The notes beneath the pieces are model-generated. The model was not told the DNA's origin. It saw only the letters and a list, made by a program, of their open reading frames with translations, and ran no database searches. Below, one piece after another: positions 17,048 through 24,984 of a stretch of 64,000 bases of DNA; positions within the stretch are counted from its first letter, which is position 1, and each line of letters starts with the position of its first letter. Origin of the DNA: Streptomyces regalis (lineage in GTDB: Bacteria > Actinomycetota > Actinomycetes > Streptomycetales > Streptomycetaceae); assembly GCF_001509475.1 (NCBI RefSeq), contig NZ_LLZG01000377.1, positions 28,256 to 92,255 on the forward strand, written 5' to 3'. The translations under genes were made by a program, and so were the position numbers.

Positions 17048-17802
17048 TCAGTCGAGGACGAAGGGCCGGTCCCAGGGTGCCGAGTTGCGGGCATTGATCA
17101 CGTGCTCGGCGACCGGGCCTACCGGCACACGCAGGGGGACCTCCGGGCGCTCGACGAGATCGGCAAGGACTGCAGCAACCTGCTCGGGGCTGCTCATTAT
17201 CTCGGCCGGGATCCCGGGGCCGTCGAGGAGCGCCGCGTAGGGGTCGTCCGGGAGACGGTAGGACAACACGTCGTCCAGCGCGCCCGAGCTGATCGGGCCC
17301 GGCTCGGCCAGGGTGACGTCGATGCCGAAGCCCGCGAGCTCGAGCGCCAGCGTCTCACCGAACGCCTCGAGCGCCCACTTGGTGGCCGCGAGGCAGCTTG
17401 GCTGGGGTGGACGGTGCGTCCACCGACGCTGGAGACGAAGATGAGGCGGCCCTTGTTGCGCTGACGCATCTGCGGCAGTACGGCCTGCGTCACGCGGATC
17501 GCGCCGACGGTGTTGTGGGAGTAGAGGCGCTCGATCTCGTCCAGCGGGCTCGCCTCGACCGCGGCGGCGAAGATGGCACCGGCGTTGGAGATCAGGGTGT
17601 CGATTTCCCCGGCGTCCTTGATGGCTGCATCGACGCTGGCCTGGTCGGTCACATCGAGACGCAGGCGCTCGGCGACCTCGAGACCGTCGAGCGAGCGGGG
17701 GTCGCGCGCCGTCGCGATGACGCGGTGGCCGCGCTTGGCGAGCTCGGCGGCGGTTGCACGGCCGACGCCCTTGGAGGCGCCAGTGATGAGGATTGACGAC
17801 AT
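17048..17802 (-). pseudogene. Frameshifted SDR family oxidoreductase
   Basis: The first part from ATG 17802 reads MSSILITGASKGVGRATAAE (T-G-A-S-K-G-x-G cofactor loop), LISNAGAIF (N-A-G) and RLIFVSSVGGRTVHP (catalytic Ser region). The second part, in another frame, reads SCLAATKWALEAFGETLALE, which should contain the Y-x-x-x-K pair and the following helix, and ends at 17048 after VINARNSAPWDRPFVLD. The break lies near 17400, just before the catalytic Tyr, and the Tyr itself is not in either frame. A single small indel explains it; a sequencing error would have the same appearance. Confidence 0.75.
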
Positions 17803-18033
17803 GGCAGGTAATACTCCTTGTTCGCGGGAATGGGGCCACGGGTGTGGCCTCCCGAGGAATGATTCGGGCCTGGGTGGTTGGAGGGGCGTCAGCTGTTCAG
17901 AAAGCCCAATCGCCCACCACATGAGCCTCGACGTAGTAGGTACGGGCCTTCTTGGAACGCGTGACCGCCGCTGCCAGGCGCCTCGCGAGGGAGGACCGTC
18001 AGTGCCGTAACCGCGCCCGCCCAGGGTCGGCCC

Positions 18034-18411
18034 GTGCGGCGGGGAGCTGCCGATAGCGCGCTTCTCCTCGCCGCCACGTTCGAGGACCTGTGTGAACAGC
18101 GGTGTACGGCGCTGGCTCCAAGCCCAGCTCGGCCCGACACCGATCCCAACGACCTCATCAGCCGCTACGAACGCCTTCGCTCAGCCAAGGCCGTCGCCTT
18201 GGAGGTGCTTCACGAACGCCTCGCCGTACTCGTCGCTGAGCCGCTGAAGGTGACGGTCAACGGTGTCGCCACCATCGACAACTCCGCCAACGTCACCGCC
18301 CTGGAGCGCCGCGCCGCGCAGATCAACGACGAGACCGCCCCCGACGAGCAGTCGACCGCGGTCCACGACGTCCTGACCACGGTGCAGCTGTGCGCGCGGC
18401 GAAGGCGGTGA
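18034..18411 (+). CDS. Hypothetical protein
   Basis: A 125-codon frame from GTG. The centre (NDLISRYERLRSAKAVALEVLHERLAVL and NVTALERRAAQINDE) looks helical and protein-like, but the beginning and the Arg-rich end do not resemble a normal protein, and no family was recognised. It may be a fragment of a larger gene. Isolated, with no co-directional neighbour. Confidence 0.35.
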   Translation: MRRGAADSALLLAATFEDLCEQRCTALAPSPARPDTDPNDLISRYERLRSAKAVALEVLHERLAVLVAEPLKVTVNGVATIDNSANVTALERRAAQINDETAPDEQSTAVHDVLTTVQLCARRRR

Positions 18412-18878
18412 GGCCAAGGTGTGACGCCCCGCGAGCTGACGGCACTGCTCGCGTGCCCCGTACCTCCACCGCAAGCGGAAACATCCGCTCGACCTGTCAC
18501 CCGCCCAACGATCAGCACCCGATCCGGTCACGCATTCGATGTAGAAACGCCCGTTTCAGCCTCATGTCCCTCGCCGCGGTGGTGCCATGCCTAGGTCATG
18601 AGAGGACCGGGCACTGTGTGAAAGGGGGGTGGTAGTCGCTGCGTTGGCTCGGCATGCACGGCCCTGCACACCGCGTCTCGCGTGGCGGACCGGTGAACTC
18701 TCCACAAGCAGTGCGCAGTCGTCACGCGTGGCGCAGTGGGCCGATCGGGTGTCGGGACGCCACTGGGGAATCTTTACGTATTGATTGCCGTTTTCGGCTC
18801 TTCCGCAACTCCCCTTTGCTCAAAGCTGGTCCACATCAAGTGTCATGTGCACCACGCGCTTCTTAGGGGAGGCACTTC
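18412..18878 (+). other. Upstream region of the secreted BNR protein
   Basis: 467 bp. Near the gene it turns relatively A+T-rich (TTTACGTATTGATTGCCGTTTTCGG, 18772-18796), a plausible promoter area, and a GGGGAGG ribosome site lies just before ATG 18879. The rest has no recognisable gene. Confidence 0.4.
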
Positions 18879-21539
18879 ATGGCAGTCAGCGGTCGGCGAG
18901 CGAGACGCATTTGGGCGGTGCTCGCCACCTCCGCCGCACTGGGTCTGACAGTCACTCAGGCCCAGGCGGCACCCGGCGGCGACGACGCCCCATTCGGCGT
19001 CCGCATCCTGCACGAACAGGCCCTCCTGCATGAACGGCAGGGGGGCCTTTCGCTTTCGGAGGAAGAGGGACCAGGGGAAGAGGAGCCGGGGGACGGCGGC
19101 GAGGAGAACGAGCACATCGCCGCGCGGGCCGAGGAGTACGCACAGGCCCGCACCGCGCCGGGCGGCATCGTGGCGCCGGGCGCGTTCGGGGCGGCGTTCG
19201 GCGAGATGCTGAACCTGCCTGACACCAAGGGAAGTTGGCGTAACGACACCCGGTTGCCGTACGACGCCGACGACCCCCGCTACCGGGACATCAACTCCAA
19301 CTCCAGTGGCGGCGCCGGCAAGGTGACCGGCCGGGTGACCGGCATGGCGGCCGACGACCGCGGCTACGTGTACGCGGGCTCGGCCAACGGCGGCGTCTTC
19401 CGGTCGCGCACCGGCGGCGGCCACTGGACGAACATCTCCGACGAGCTGCCCGCCCTGTCCACCGGCGACCTCCAGCTCGACCCGCGCGGGCGCCTCTGGT
19501 ACGCCACCGGCGAGGCCAACACCAGCGCGACCGCCTTCCTCGGCACCGGCGTCTACGTCCTGAAGGACCCGCGGTACGGCAAGTTCAGCCGACGCGACCG
19601 GGTCGGCGGCGACGAGCTGGAGTCGACGTCCATCAACGCGCTGAGGTTCGCCGGCGACAAGGTGTGGGCGGCGACCACGCGGGGCGTTTGGAGCCACAGC
19701 ACCAAGACGTTCAAGGGCCCCTGGAAGCTGGAGTTCGCGCCCAACCCGGACTATCTGCCGGGCGGTCCGAAGGACGACGACGAGAGCGCCGCGTACAAGA
19801 ACATCGCGAGCGACATCGCCATCGACGCCAAGGACCCGAACAAGGTCGTCCTCGCGGTCGGCTGGCGCAGCGGCGACACCTACAACGGCTTCTACGCCAA
19901 GGGGCGCAGCGGAAGCTGGGAGCGGCTGACCGATCTCGGGGAGCTGCCGGCCAACGCCGAGTACGTCGGCAACGTCAGCTTCGCGCGCAGTGCGGACGGG
20001 TCGCGGTACTACGCCATCGACCAGTCGCCGCAGCAGATGGCCGGCAACCCGGACAGCGGCCTCGCGGGCATCTACGCCTCCAAGTCCGGCTCGCCGACCG
20101 GACCGTGGACGAAGATCGCCGACTACAAGCAGCTGCGCGACTCCGGATCGGCGCTCACCGGCGAGGGCTACCAGCCCGGCATCCAGGCCTGGTACAACCA
20201 GTTCCTCACCGTCGACCCGAAGAACCCCGACCATGTGTACGCCGGCCTGGAGGAGGTCTTCGAGACCAAGGACGGCGGCAAGACCTGGACCGTCCCGGGC
20301 CCGTACTGGAACTTCGGCTTCGAGTGCTGGTCCATCGACCCGGCCAAGCAGTCCGGCGACTGCCCGCAGACCACGCACCCCGACCAGCACGCGGTGGCGA
20401 TCGGCAGCTACTACGGCAAGCCGTACGTCCTCGTCGGCAACGACGGCGGCGTCTACCGGCGTCCGGTGAACGGAAGCGCCGGCTCTGACGGCCACGCCAC
20501 CGACTGGACCTCCTTGAACGACGGCACGATGGACGCCCTGCAGTACTACTCGGTGGGCGTCGGCACCGACCCGGCCTCGCGTGGCATCGCGGTCACCGGC
20601 GGCCTCCAGGACAACGGCCAGTCGATGCTGCGACCCGGCGACCGGGTGATGGGCTCCAACTTCGGCGGAGACGGCGGCGACACCATCACCGACCCGGACA
20701 ATGGGTGCAACATCGCCGAGGAGTACGTGTACCTCTCGGTGTCCGTCACGCAGAACTGCGCGGTGAACGACGGAAGTTGGATCGACGACCCGGCGGGGGC
20801 CACGTCGTACTCGGTGGCTCCGCCCGACAACAAGACGGCCGAGGCGCGCTTCATCGCGCCGCTGAGCGCCGATATCAAGAACAAGAACACCTGGGTCGCG
20901 GGCGGCCGGCACGTGTGGGTCAACACCAAGGGCTACGGCATCCGTAGCGGCAGCGAGTGGTTCGAGGCCTTCGACCTGGGCCAGGGCCGCACGGCCACGG
21001 CGGTCGCCTCCTCCGGCGGCAAGGTGTACGCGGCCTGGTGCGGCCCCTGCAACAACCAGGGCTTCGCCCGGGGCGTCGCGGTCGGCAACGCCGACGGCAC
21101 CGGCTGGCACGAGCTGAACCTGCCGGTCGACAGCAAGGTCCCCAACCGTTACCTGTCCGGGCTGGCCGTCGACCCGGCGGACTCCGACCACGTCCTGCTC
21201 GCCGTCAACGGCTTCTCCCGGAAGTGGACGGAGGGCCCCGGCGCGGGCGTCGGCCACCTCTTCGAGACCAAGGACGGCGGCGCAACCTGGACGGACGTCT
21301 CCGGCAACCTGCCGGACGTGCCCGCCAACTCGGTGGTCCTGCTGAAGAACGGCACGATCGCCCTGGGCACGGACCTCGGGGTGCTGGTCCGCACGCCGAA
21401 GTCCTCCGGATGGAAGGTGGCCGGCGCCAACCTGCCGACCACGGCCGTGCTCCAGCTCAAGACGGGCCCGGACGGGCGGCTGTACGCGGCCACGCACGGG
21501 CGCGGGATCTGGTCCATCGACGTACGACGGCTGCGGTGA
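18879..21539 (+). CDS. Secreted BNR/VPS10-like beta-propeller protein
   Basis: An 886-aa protein. The N-terminal signal peptide (basic start, hydrophobic IWAVLATSAALGLTV, cleavage after AQA) indicates export. An acidic Glu/Gly-rich linker follows (residues 60-85), then one or two propellers with repeated Asp-box-like turns: FETKDGGKTWTVPG, FETKDGGATWTDVSG, VFRSRTGGGHWTNIS, and RLYAATHGRGIWSID at the end. Such folds occur in sialidase-like glycosidases and xyloglucanase-type enzymes, but no catalytic residues could be fixed, so the substrate is unknown. Cys pairs (FECWSID, SGDCPQT) may form disulfides. It is intact within a region of broken genes and is followed by a terminator. Confidence 0.85.
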   Translation: MAVSGRRARRIWAVLATSAALGLTVTQAQAAPGGDDAPFGVRILHEQALLHERQGGLSLSEEEGPGEEEPGDGGEENEHIAARAEEYAQARTAPGGIVAPGAFGAAFGEMLNLPDTKGSWRNDTRLPYDADDPRYRDINSNSSGGAGKVTGRVTGMAADDRGYVYAGSANGGVFRSRTGGGHWTNISDELPALSTGDLQLDPRGRLWYATGEANTSATAFLGTGVYVLKDPRYGKFSRRDRVGGDELESTSINALRFAGDKVWAATTRGVWSHSTKTFKGPWKLEFAPNPDYLPGGPKDDDESAAYKNIASDIAIDAKDPNKVVLAVGWRSGDTYNGFYAKGRSGSWERLTDLGELPANAEYVGNVSFARSADGSRYYAIDQSPQQMAGNPDSGLAGIYASKSGSPTGPWTKIADYKQLRDSGSALTGEGYQPGIQAWYNQFLTVDPKNPDHVYAGLEEVFETKDGGKTWTVPGPYWNFGFECWSIDPAKQSGDCPQTTHPDQHAVAIGSYYGKPYVLVGNDGGVYRRPVNGSAGSDGHATDWTSLNDGTMDALQYYSVGVGTDPASRGIAVTGGLQDNGQSMLRPGDRVMGSNFGGDGGDTITDPDNGCNIAEEYVYLSVSVTQNCAVNDGSWIDDPAGATSYSVAPPDNKTAEARFIAPLSADIKNKNTWVAGGRHVWVNTKGYGIRSGSEWFEAFDLGQGRTATAVASSGGKVYAAWCGPCNNQGFARGVAVGNADGTGWHELNLPVDSKVPNRYLSGLAVDPADSDHVLLAVNGFSRKWTEGPGAGVGHLFETKDGGATWTDVSGNLPDVPANSVVLLKNGTIALGTDLGVLVRTPKSSGWKVAGANLPTTAVLQLKTGPDGRLYAATHGRGIWSIDVRRLR

Positions 21540-21569
21540 CCTGAGCCGGAACCGCGTAGTTACCCCCCC

Positions 21570-21616
21570 AAAAAAAAGCAGCAGGGGCCGCCGCACCTCT
21601 GAACGGTGCGGCGGCC
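21570..21616 (-). terminator. Intrinsic terminator between convergent genes
   Basis: GGCCGCCGCACC (21586-21597) pairs with GGTGCGGCGGCC (21605-21616), a 12-bp stem with a 7-nt loop. On the minus strand it is followed within ten bases by eight Ts (A run at 21570-21577), a canonical intrinsic terminator for the leftward JmjC-like gene. The stem can also serve the rightward gene. Confidence 0.8.
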
Positions 21617-21626
21617 TCCGGCCCGG

Positions 21627-22354
21627 TCAGTAACGGACGTTGCGCAGATCCAGCTTCCATGCCTCGTCGGGGTGTTGATCCCAGTAGGCACGGAGTGCCA
21701 ATTCACGGTCCGCGAAGTGGCCCTGGTGGCACAGACCGCCATGAGAGAGAGGGTGACGCTCATCGCGAGCGGGGACTCGGTGGTCACCCGGTGCGGGGTC
21801 AGGGCATGGCTCCACAGCAGGTCCCCCGGCCCCATCCGTACGGATTGACGGTTGGCCGGGTCGTGTTCGGGCAGCTCCTCTGCGGTGGTCTCGCCTACGA
21901 CAGCGGCTTCGGCCGTGAGGTATCGGTCGGGGTCCTTGTAGCTGTGGAAGGTCTTGGTGCCTTCGATCTGACACACGAGTCCGTGTGAGTTGTCGTTGGT
22001 GAACCCCCAGCTCGATAGCTGGGTTCGCCAGGGGATCATGACCTGCTCTTGGAATCCGGCGAGGATCCCGTCGTAGAAGCGGGTGAGGTTGAAGTGGACC
22101 AGGCGGAAGGTCCAGGTGGTCACTTCTTCGATCGGCGCTGTGCGGAAGGCCGACGTGCGGTCCATACGCACGGACCAGTCCTCGTCTCCGAGGATGGTGA
22201 AACGCACTTCTTCGTCCTGTCGGATCGCGTCGAGGACGTCGAGGGCAGGCGGGAAGGTGAAGCCGGTGGCGGTGAGGACGTTGTTGACGCGCAGGTTGGG
22301 AGGAGTTCGCCACCGTTCGATGAACTCTTCTGGTGCAGTGACTGAGTTCGTCAT
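21627..22354 (-). pseudogene. JmjC/cupin-like oxygenase, frameshifted at a CT repeat
   Basis: From ATG 22354 the frame reads MTNSVTAPEEFIERWRTPPN, then a jelly-roll-like core (GLVCQIEGTKTFHSYKDPDR; GPGDLLWSHALTPHRVTTES) resembling the L-x-x-Q-x-E-G-x-K strand and distal His of bacterial JmjC hydroxylases. After MSVTLSL the frame is lost. Removing one CT from the (CT)4 tract (plus 21743-21751) restores SHGGLCHQGHFADRELALRA to the stop at 21627, giving about 241 aa. The position of the first metal His seems to be Thr, so activity is unsure. The gene starts 7 bp after a radical-SAM-like tail on the same strand. Confidence 0.6.
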
Positions 22355-22361
22355 CGTCTAC

Positions 22362-22580
22362 TCACGGGGTGTCGTCGGCGCGGCAGATGGCCGCACGCTC
22401 TGGGGTAGTCCGGTCGTGGGGTTCAGCGTGGAGAAAGCGGCTGATCTCCGCGCGAGGTGCGCGGACGTTCGCCCCTGACTTGCTGTAGGGGCAGCGGCGG
22501 ATCTCGCCGCTTGCGGACACGTACAGGGCCGCGGATGCGCAGGAGGGCCGCTGCTCGGGGTACAACTGCGAGGCTGCGTA
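22362..22580 (-). pseudogene. C-terminal fragment resembling a radical SAM SPASM domain
   Basis: The minus frame ends PSCASAALYVSASGEIRRCPYS, then about 40 residues to a stop at 22362. A Cys, a Y-V-S-x-x-G-E-I turn and then C-P-Y is how the auxiliary-cluster SPASM region of radical SAM peptide-modifying enzymes looks. The rest of the enzyme is absent; upstream DNA belongs to another reading frame. Adjacent to the JmjC-like gene, so these may be relics of one modification locus. Tentative. Confidence 0.35.
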
Positions 22581-22969
22581 TGCAACGCCGGGATCCGATT
22601 GACCTCGTCGCCAGCGCGGTCTATGCCGCCGACCGGCTGGCGCGGCTGGTCAAGATTCGCCTCTGGGACGGTACGACAGTGGCGCTCCTGCCCGTGGGGC
22701 GGAACACGGTGGCAGCGTTTGGGCCCGAGCTGAAGGCGCGTGTGCCGGACCGGACCGTGGCGGAACATCGCATCGAGCTCGGAGGCGGACAAGGCGTCCG
22801 AGTGGTACAGCGCCGCGGGAGACCCGGCAGCGTCGGCTACGACTGGGACTTCGTTCCCGATGACGGTGTGGATGTCGACAGGCAACCGCTCCGCACGGTC
22901 TTCGACCAGAAGATGCGGGAGCTGATGCGCGAGGCCGGAGATCCCAACGCGGACGCATCCCGGCCGTAG
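22580..22969 (+). CDS. Hypothetical protein
   Basis: A 129-codon frame from ATG (MQRRDPIDLVASAVYAADRL) to a stop at 22969. The interior (VKIRLWDGTTVALLPVGRNTV; DWDFVPDDGVDVDRQPLRTV; DQKMRELMREAG) has a normal residue mix and an alternating strand pattern, but no family was recognised. It has no clear ribosome site and overlaps the start side of the divergent SPASM-like fragment by one base. It may be a real small protein or a fragment. Confidence 0.4.
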   Translation: MQRRDPIDLVASAVYAADRLARLVKIRLWDGTTVALLPVGRNTVAAFGPELKARVPDRTVAEHRIELGGGQGVRVVQRRGRPGSVGYDWDFVPDDGVDVDRQPLRTVFDQKMRELMREAGDPNADASRP

Positions 22970-23097
22970 CGGCTCGTTGCGGTCCAAGCTCAAGGTGAGA
23001 GGACGTCGTACTTACACGGCGTGGTGGTACCTCAACTTCTGCTCTGAGCTTCGCCGTTCGGCGGTTGAGCGGCCGCAGGTGAGACCATGCTGCCTCC

Positions 23098-24294
23098 ATG
23101 AAGCCGAAGACGAAGCGGATCGTGGTCGCCGTGGTACTGGCTGCGGTGGTCATCGGATACGCGCTGCTGCTCTGGAAAGGGCCGTGGTGGGTCGATGGCG
23201 CGCATCTGCGGACGAAGAACCTCCAACCTGCTGACGGCGTCGTGATCACCGGCTTCCGCACCATGCTCGTCGCCCTGGGTGCCGGAGCTGTCGCAGCCCT
23301 CGGCCTGTACTACACGCATAAGAGTCACCAGCACACCGAGAAACTCTTCGAGCACACACGTGAGAAGGACCGCGAACAGGCCGAGCTGACTCGGGAGGCT
23401 CAGGTCACCGAGCGCTATGTCGAGGCGATCAAACTTCTGTCCTCTGACAACCTCCCCCAACGACTCGGCGGGATTTACTCGCTGGAGCGCATCATGCGGG
23501 ACTCCGAGAAGGACCACGCAACCGTCGTCGCCGTGCTGGCGGCTTTCGTCCGGGAAAAGGCGCCTGCGCAAGAGCAAGATAGCGAAGACGCCGAAAGGAG
23601 CGTCGAGTTCAGCCCACCTCAGGAAATCCAGGCGGCACTCACCGTGTTGGGTCGAAGGCCGGTGCGTGAGGAGCGGTTCCGTATCGACTTGGCGCGCACA
23701 GACCTCTGCGGCACCGACCTGTCGGGCGCTCGTCTAGCAAACGCGGATCTGCGCAGGGCGAATCTGGAGCTAGCGAACTTGGCCGACGCGAACTTGGCTG
23801 AAGCGAGCCTCTACGAGGCACGTCTCCAACGAGCTGACCTCCGTGCAGCTAATCTGGAAGGGGCCAACCTTCACGAGGCTCATTTGGAGCGCGCGATCCT
23901 GGTTGGAGCTCATCTTCGACGCGCGATTCTGATGGGAGCTCACTTGGAACGAGCGCGCCTTCCCGAGGCCCATTTGGAAGGCGCGTCCCTCCGTGGAGCA
24001 CATCTTGAGCGCGCGGAGCTGTCTGGAGCTCACCTGGAAGGGGCAGACCTGATGGGAGCCCACCTGGAAGGGGCAGACATGTCCGAGGCCCACCTGCAGG
24101 GAGCCCGCCTGTTCGGAGCGCACCTGGATGAAGCCAGTCTGGGAGGCACTGACCTGGCCCTCGCTGAGGGATGCAAGGTCGACATGCTCGTCACCGCCCA
24201 GTTGTGGTCATCCACCCGACTTCCATCAGATATTGCAGGTCACGAGGAGATCCAGGCCCGCATCAAGGAATTTGAATCCTTGCCGGAAGCCTGA
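23098..24294 (+). CDS. Membrane-anchored pentapeptide-repeat protein
   Basis: A 398-aa protein. Two N-terminal transmembrane helices (residues 7-26 and about 50-70) precede a charged coiled segment (HTEKLFEHTREKDREQAELT) and a globular part (YVEAIKLLSSDNLPQRLGGIYSLERI), then about 28 tandem A(D/N)LxX units from residue 200 to 355 (NADLRRANLELANLADANLA; GAHLEGADLMGAHLEGAD). The repeats should form a right-handed quadrilateral beta-helix on the cytoplasmic face. Unlike classic pentapeptides, the second half has His at the Asp/Asn position (GAHLE). The 15-bp DNA unit is locally repetitive. Role unknown. Confidence 0.9.
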   Translation: MKPKTKRIVVAVVLAAVVIGYALLLWKGPWWVDGAHLRTKNLQPADGVVITGFRTMLVALGAGAVAALGLYYTHKSHQHTEKLFEHTREKDREQAELTREAQVTERYVEAIKLLSSDNLPQRLGGIYSLERIMRDSEKDHATVVAVLAAFVREKAPAQEQDSEDAERSVEFSPPQEIQAALTVLGRRPVREERFRIDLARTDLCGTDLSGARLANADLRRANLELANLADANLAEASLYEARLQRADLRAANLEGANLHEAHLERAILVGAHLRRAILMGAHLERARLPEAHLEGASLRGAHLERAELSGAHLEGADLMGAHLEGADMSEAHLQGARLFGAHLDEASLGGTDLALAEGCKVDMLVTAQLWSSTRLPSDIAGHEEIQARIKEFESLPEA

Positions 24295-24321
24295 TGCTTG
24301 TCACCAGTGACAATCGGAAGC

Positions 24322-24630
24322 ATGACCACCGAACGCGGCCGTGACGGACGGCCCCTCGTCACCACCGCCCTGGCCGCCTACAGCCTCGGCGTGAAGCCCA
24401 GCTCATTCCGCACCTGGGCCGCACGTCACAGCATCACGGCGGCTGACTACCAGCCCAACCCCCGATGCGGCCAGCCGATCGCCCTATGGGACCTCGCGGA
24501 CATCGCCCAGGCCCTTGCCCCCGGAGCCCGGCCAGTGCGCCGGGCTTTCGCATGCCCGCCCTCTGACCGCCCTGGCGAACGGCCGACACGGTCAACGGCA
24601 ACCAGGTGGCCAACACGGGCAAGACCGTGA
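24322..24630 (+). CDS. Small helix-turn-helix-like protein
   Basis: About 102 codons from ATG 24322. VTTALAAYSLGVKPSSFRTW followed by RCGQPIALWDLADIAQAL resembles a MerR/excisionase-like winged helix that reads a helix then a strand-turn. Similar short proteins occur in actinophage and integrative elements (from memory). The final Arg/Pro-rich part is probably out of its original frame, because a phage-type fragment begins in another frame at 24582. Confidence 0.45.
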   Translation: MTTERGRDGRPLVTTALAAYSLGVKPSSFRTWAARHSITAADYQPNPRCGQPIALWDLADIAQALAPGARPVRRAFACPPSDRPGERPTRSTATRWPTRARP

Positions 24631-24728
24631 TCAGGGTGCGCAACGCGCACGCCACCAACCCTCAGAACGTCACCTTCGTCACCCCGATCACCGTGTGGCT
24701 ACGACGTCGTAATTCGGCCCCGGCATGA
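24582..24728 (+). pseudogene. Fragment of a phage structural-type protein
   Basis: ADTVNGNQVANTGKTVIRVR followed by NAHATNPQNVTFVTP in one open frame to a stop at 24728. The G-N-x-x-x-N-T-G-x-x-V-x-x-V-R-N pattern is that of small virion-associated beta proteins found in actinophages and prophages. No start codon or ribosome site, so only a relic. Confidence 0.45.
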
Positions 24729-24785
24729 CGACTCGAAGCGGCCCCGTTTCGTGAAGATCCATGACCGCTCGAAGCGGTCCCCGTG

Positions 24786-24886
24786 CCGGCATGGGCAGGT
24801 CTCTGCCGGAGTCTGAGAAAGCCGCTGATGCTCAAGGGCGGGGGCCGACTCCAGCCGCCCGGGTGAGGCCGCCCGAACGACGTCGC
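24786..24886 (+). repeat. Left arm of a 101-bp inverted repeat
   Basis: The arm 24786-24886 is almost identical to the reverse complement of 26981-27081 (differences only near the GTGAGGCCGCCC stretch). Both arms are 101 bp. Together they flank the LRV/HEAT gene. Two short direct repeats (CTCGAAGCGG) lie just upstream at 24731-24785. Confidence 0.85.
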
Positions 24887-24984
24887 GGCCAACCCCGCAG
24901 GTGCGCTGGCGGCGCACGTACGACCGTGTACGGCGGGTGCTCGCGGAGTTGGGGCAGGGGTGGCCGGCTTAGGCGTGCCGGAGT

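Noticed and set aside
18843..21596. A minus-strand frame of about 900 codons opposite the BNR gene
   Set aside because: Low-complexity Arg/Val/Gly composition; the plus frame has signal peptide and propeller repeats.
22358..22993. Minus-strand frame of about 210 codons across the hypothetical gene
   Set aside because: Composition is shadow-like and it overlaps better-supported frames on both strands.
23700..24170. CRISPR-like periodicity
   Set aside because: The 15-bp periodicity is coding for pentapeptide repeats; no constant repeat with unique spacers.
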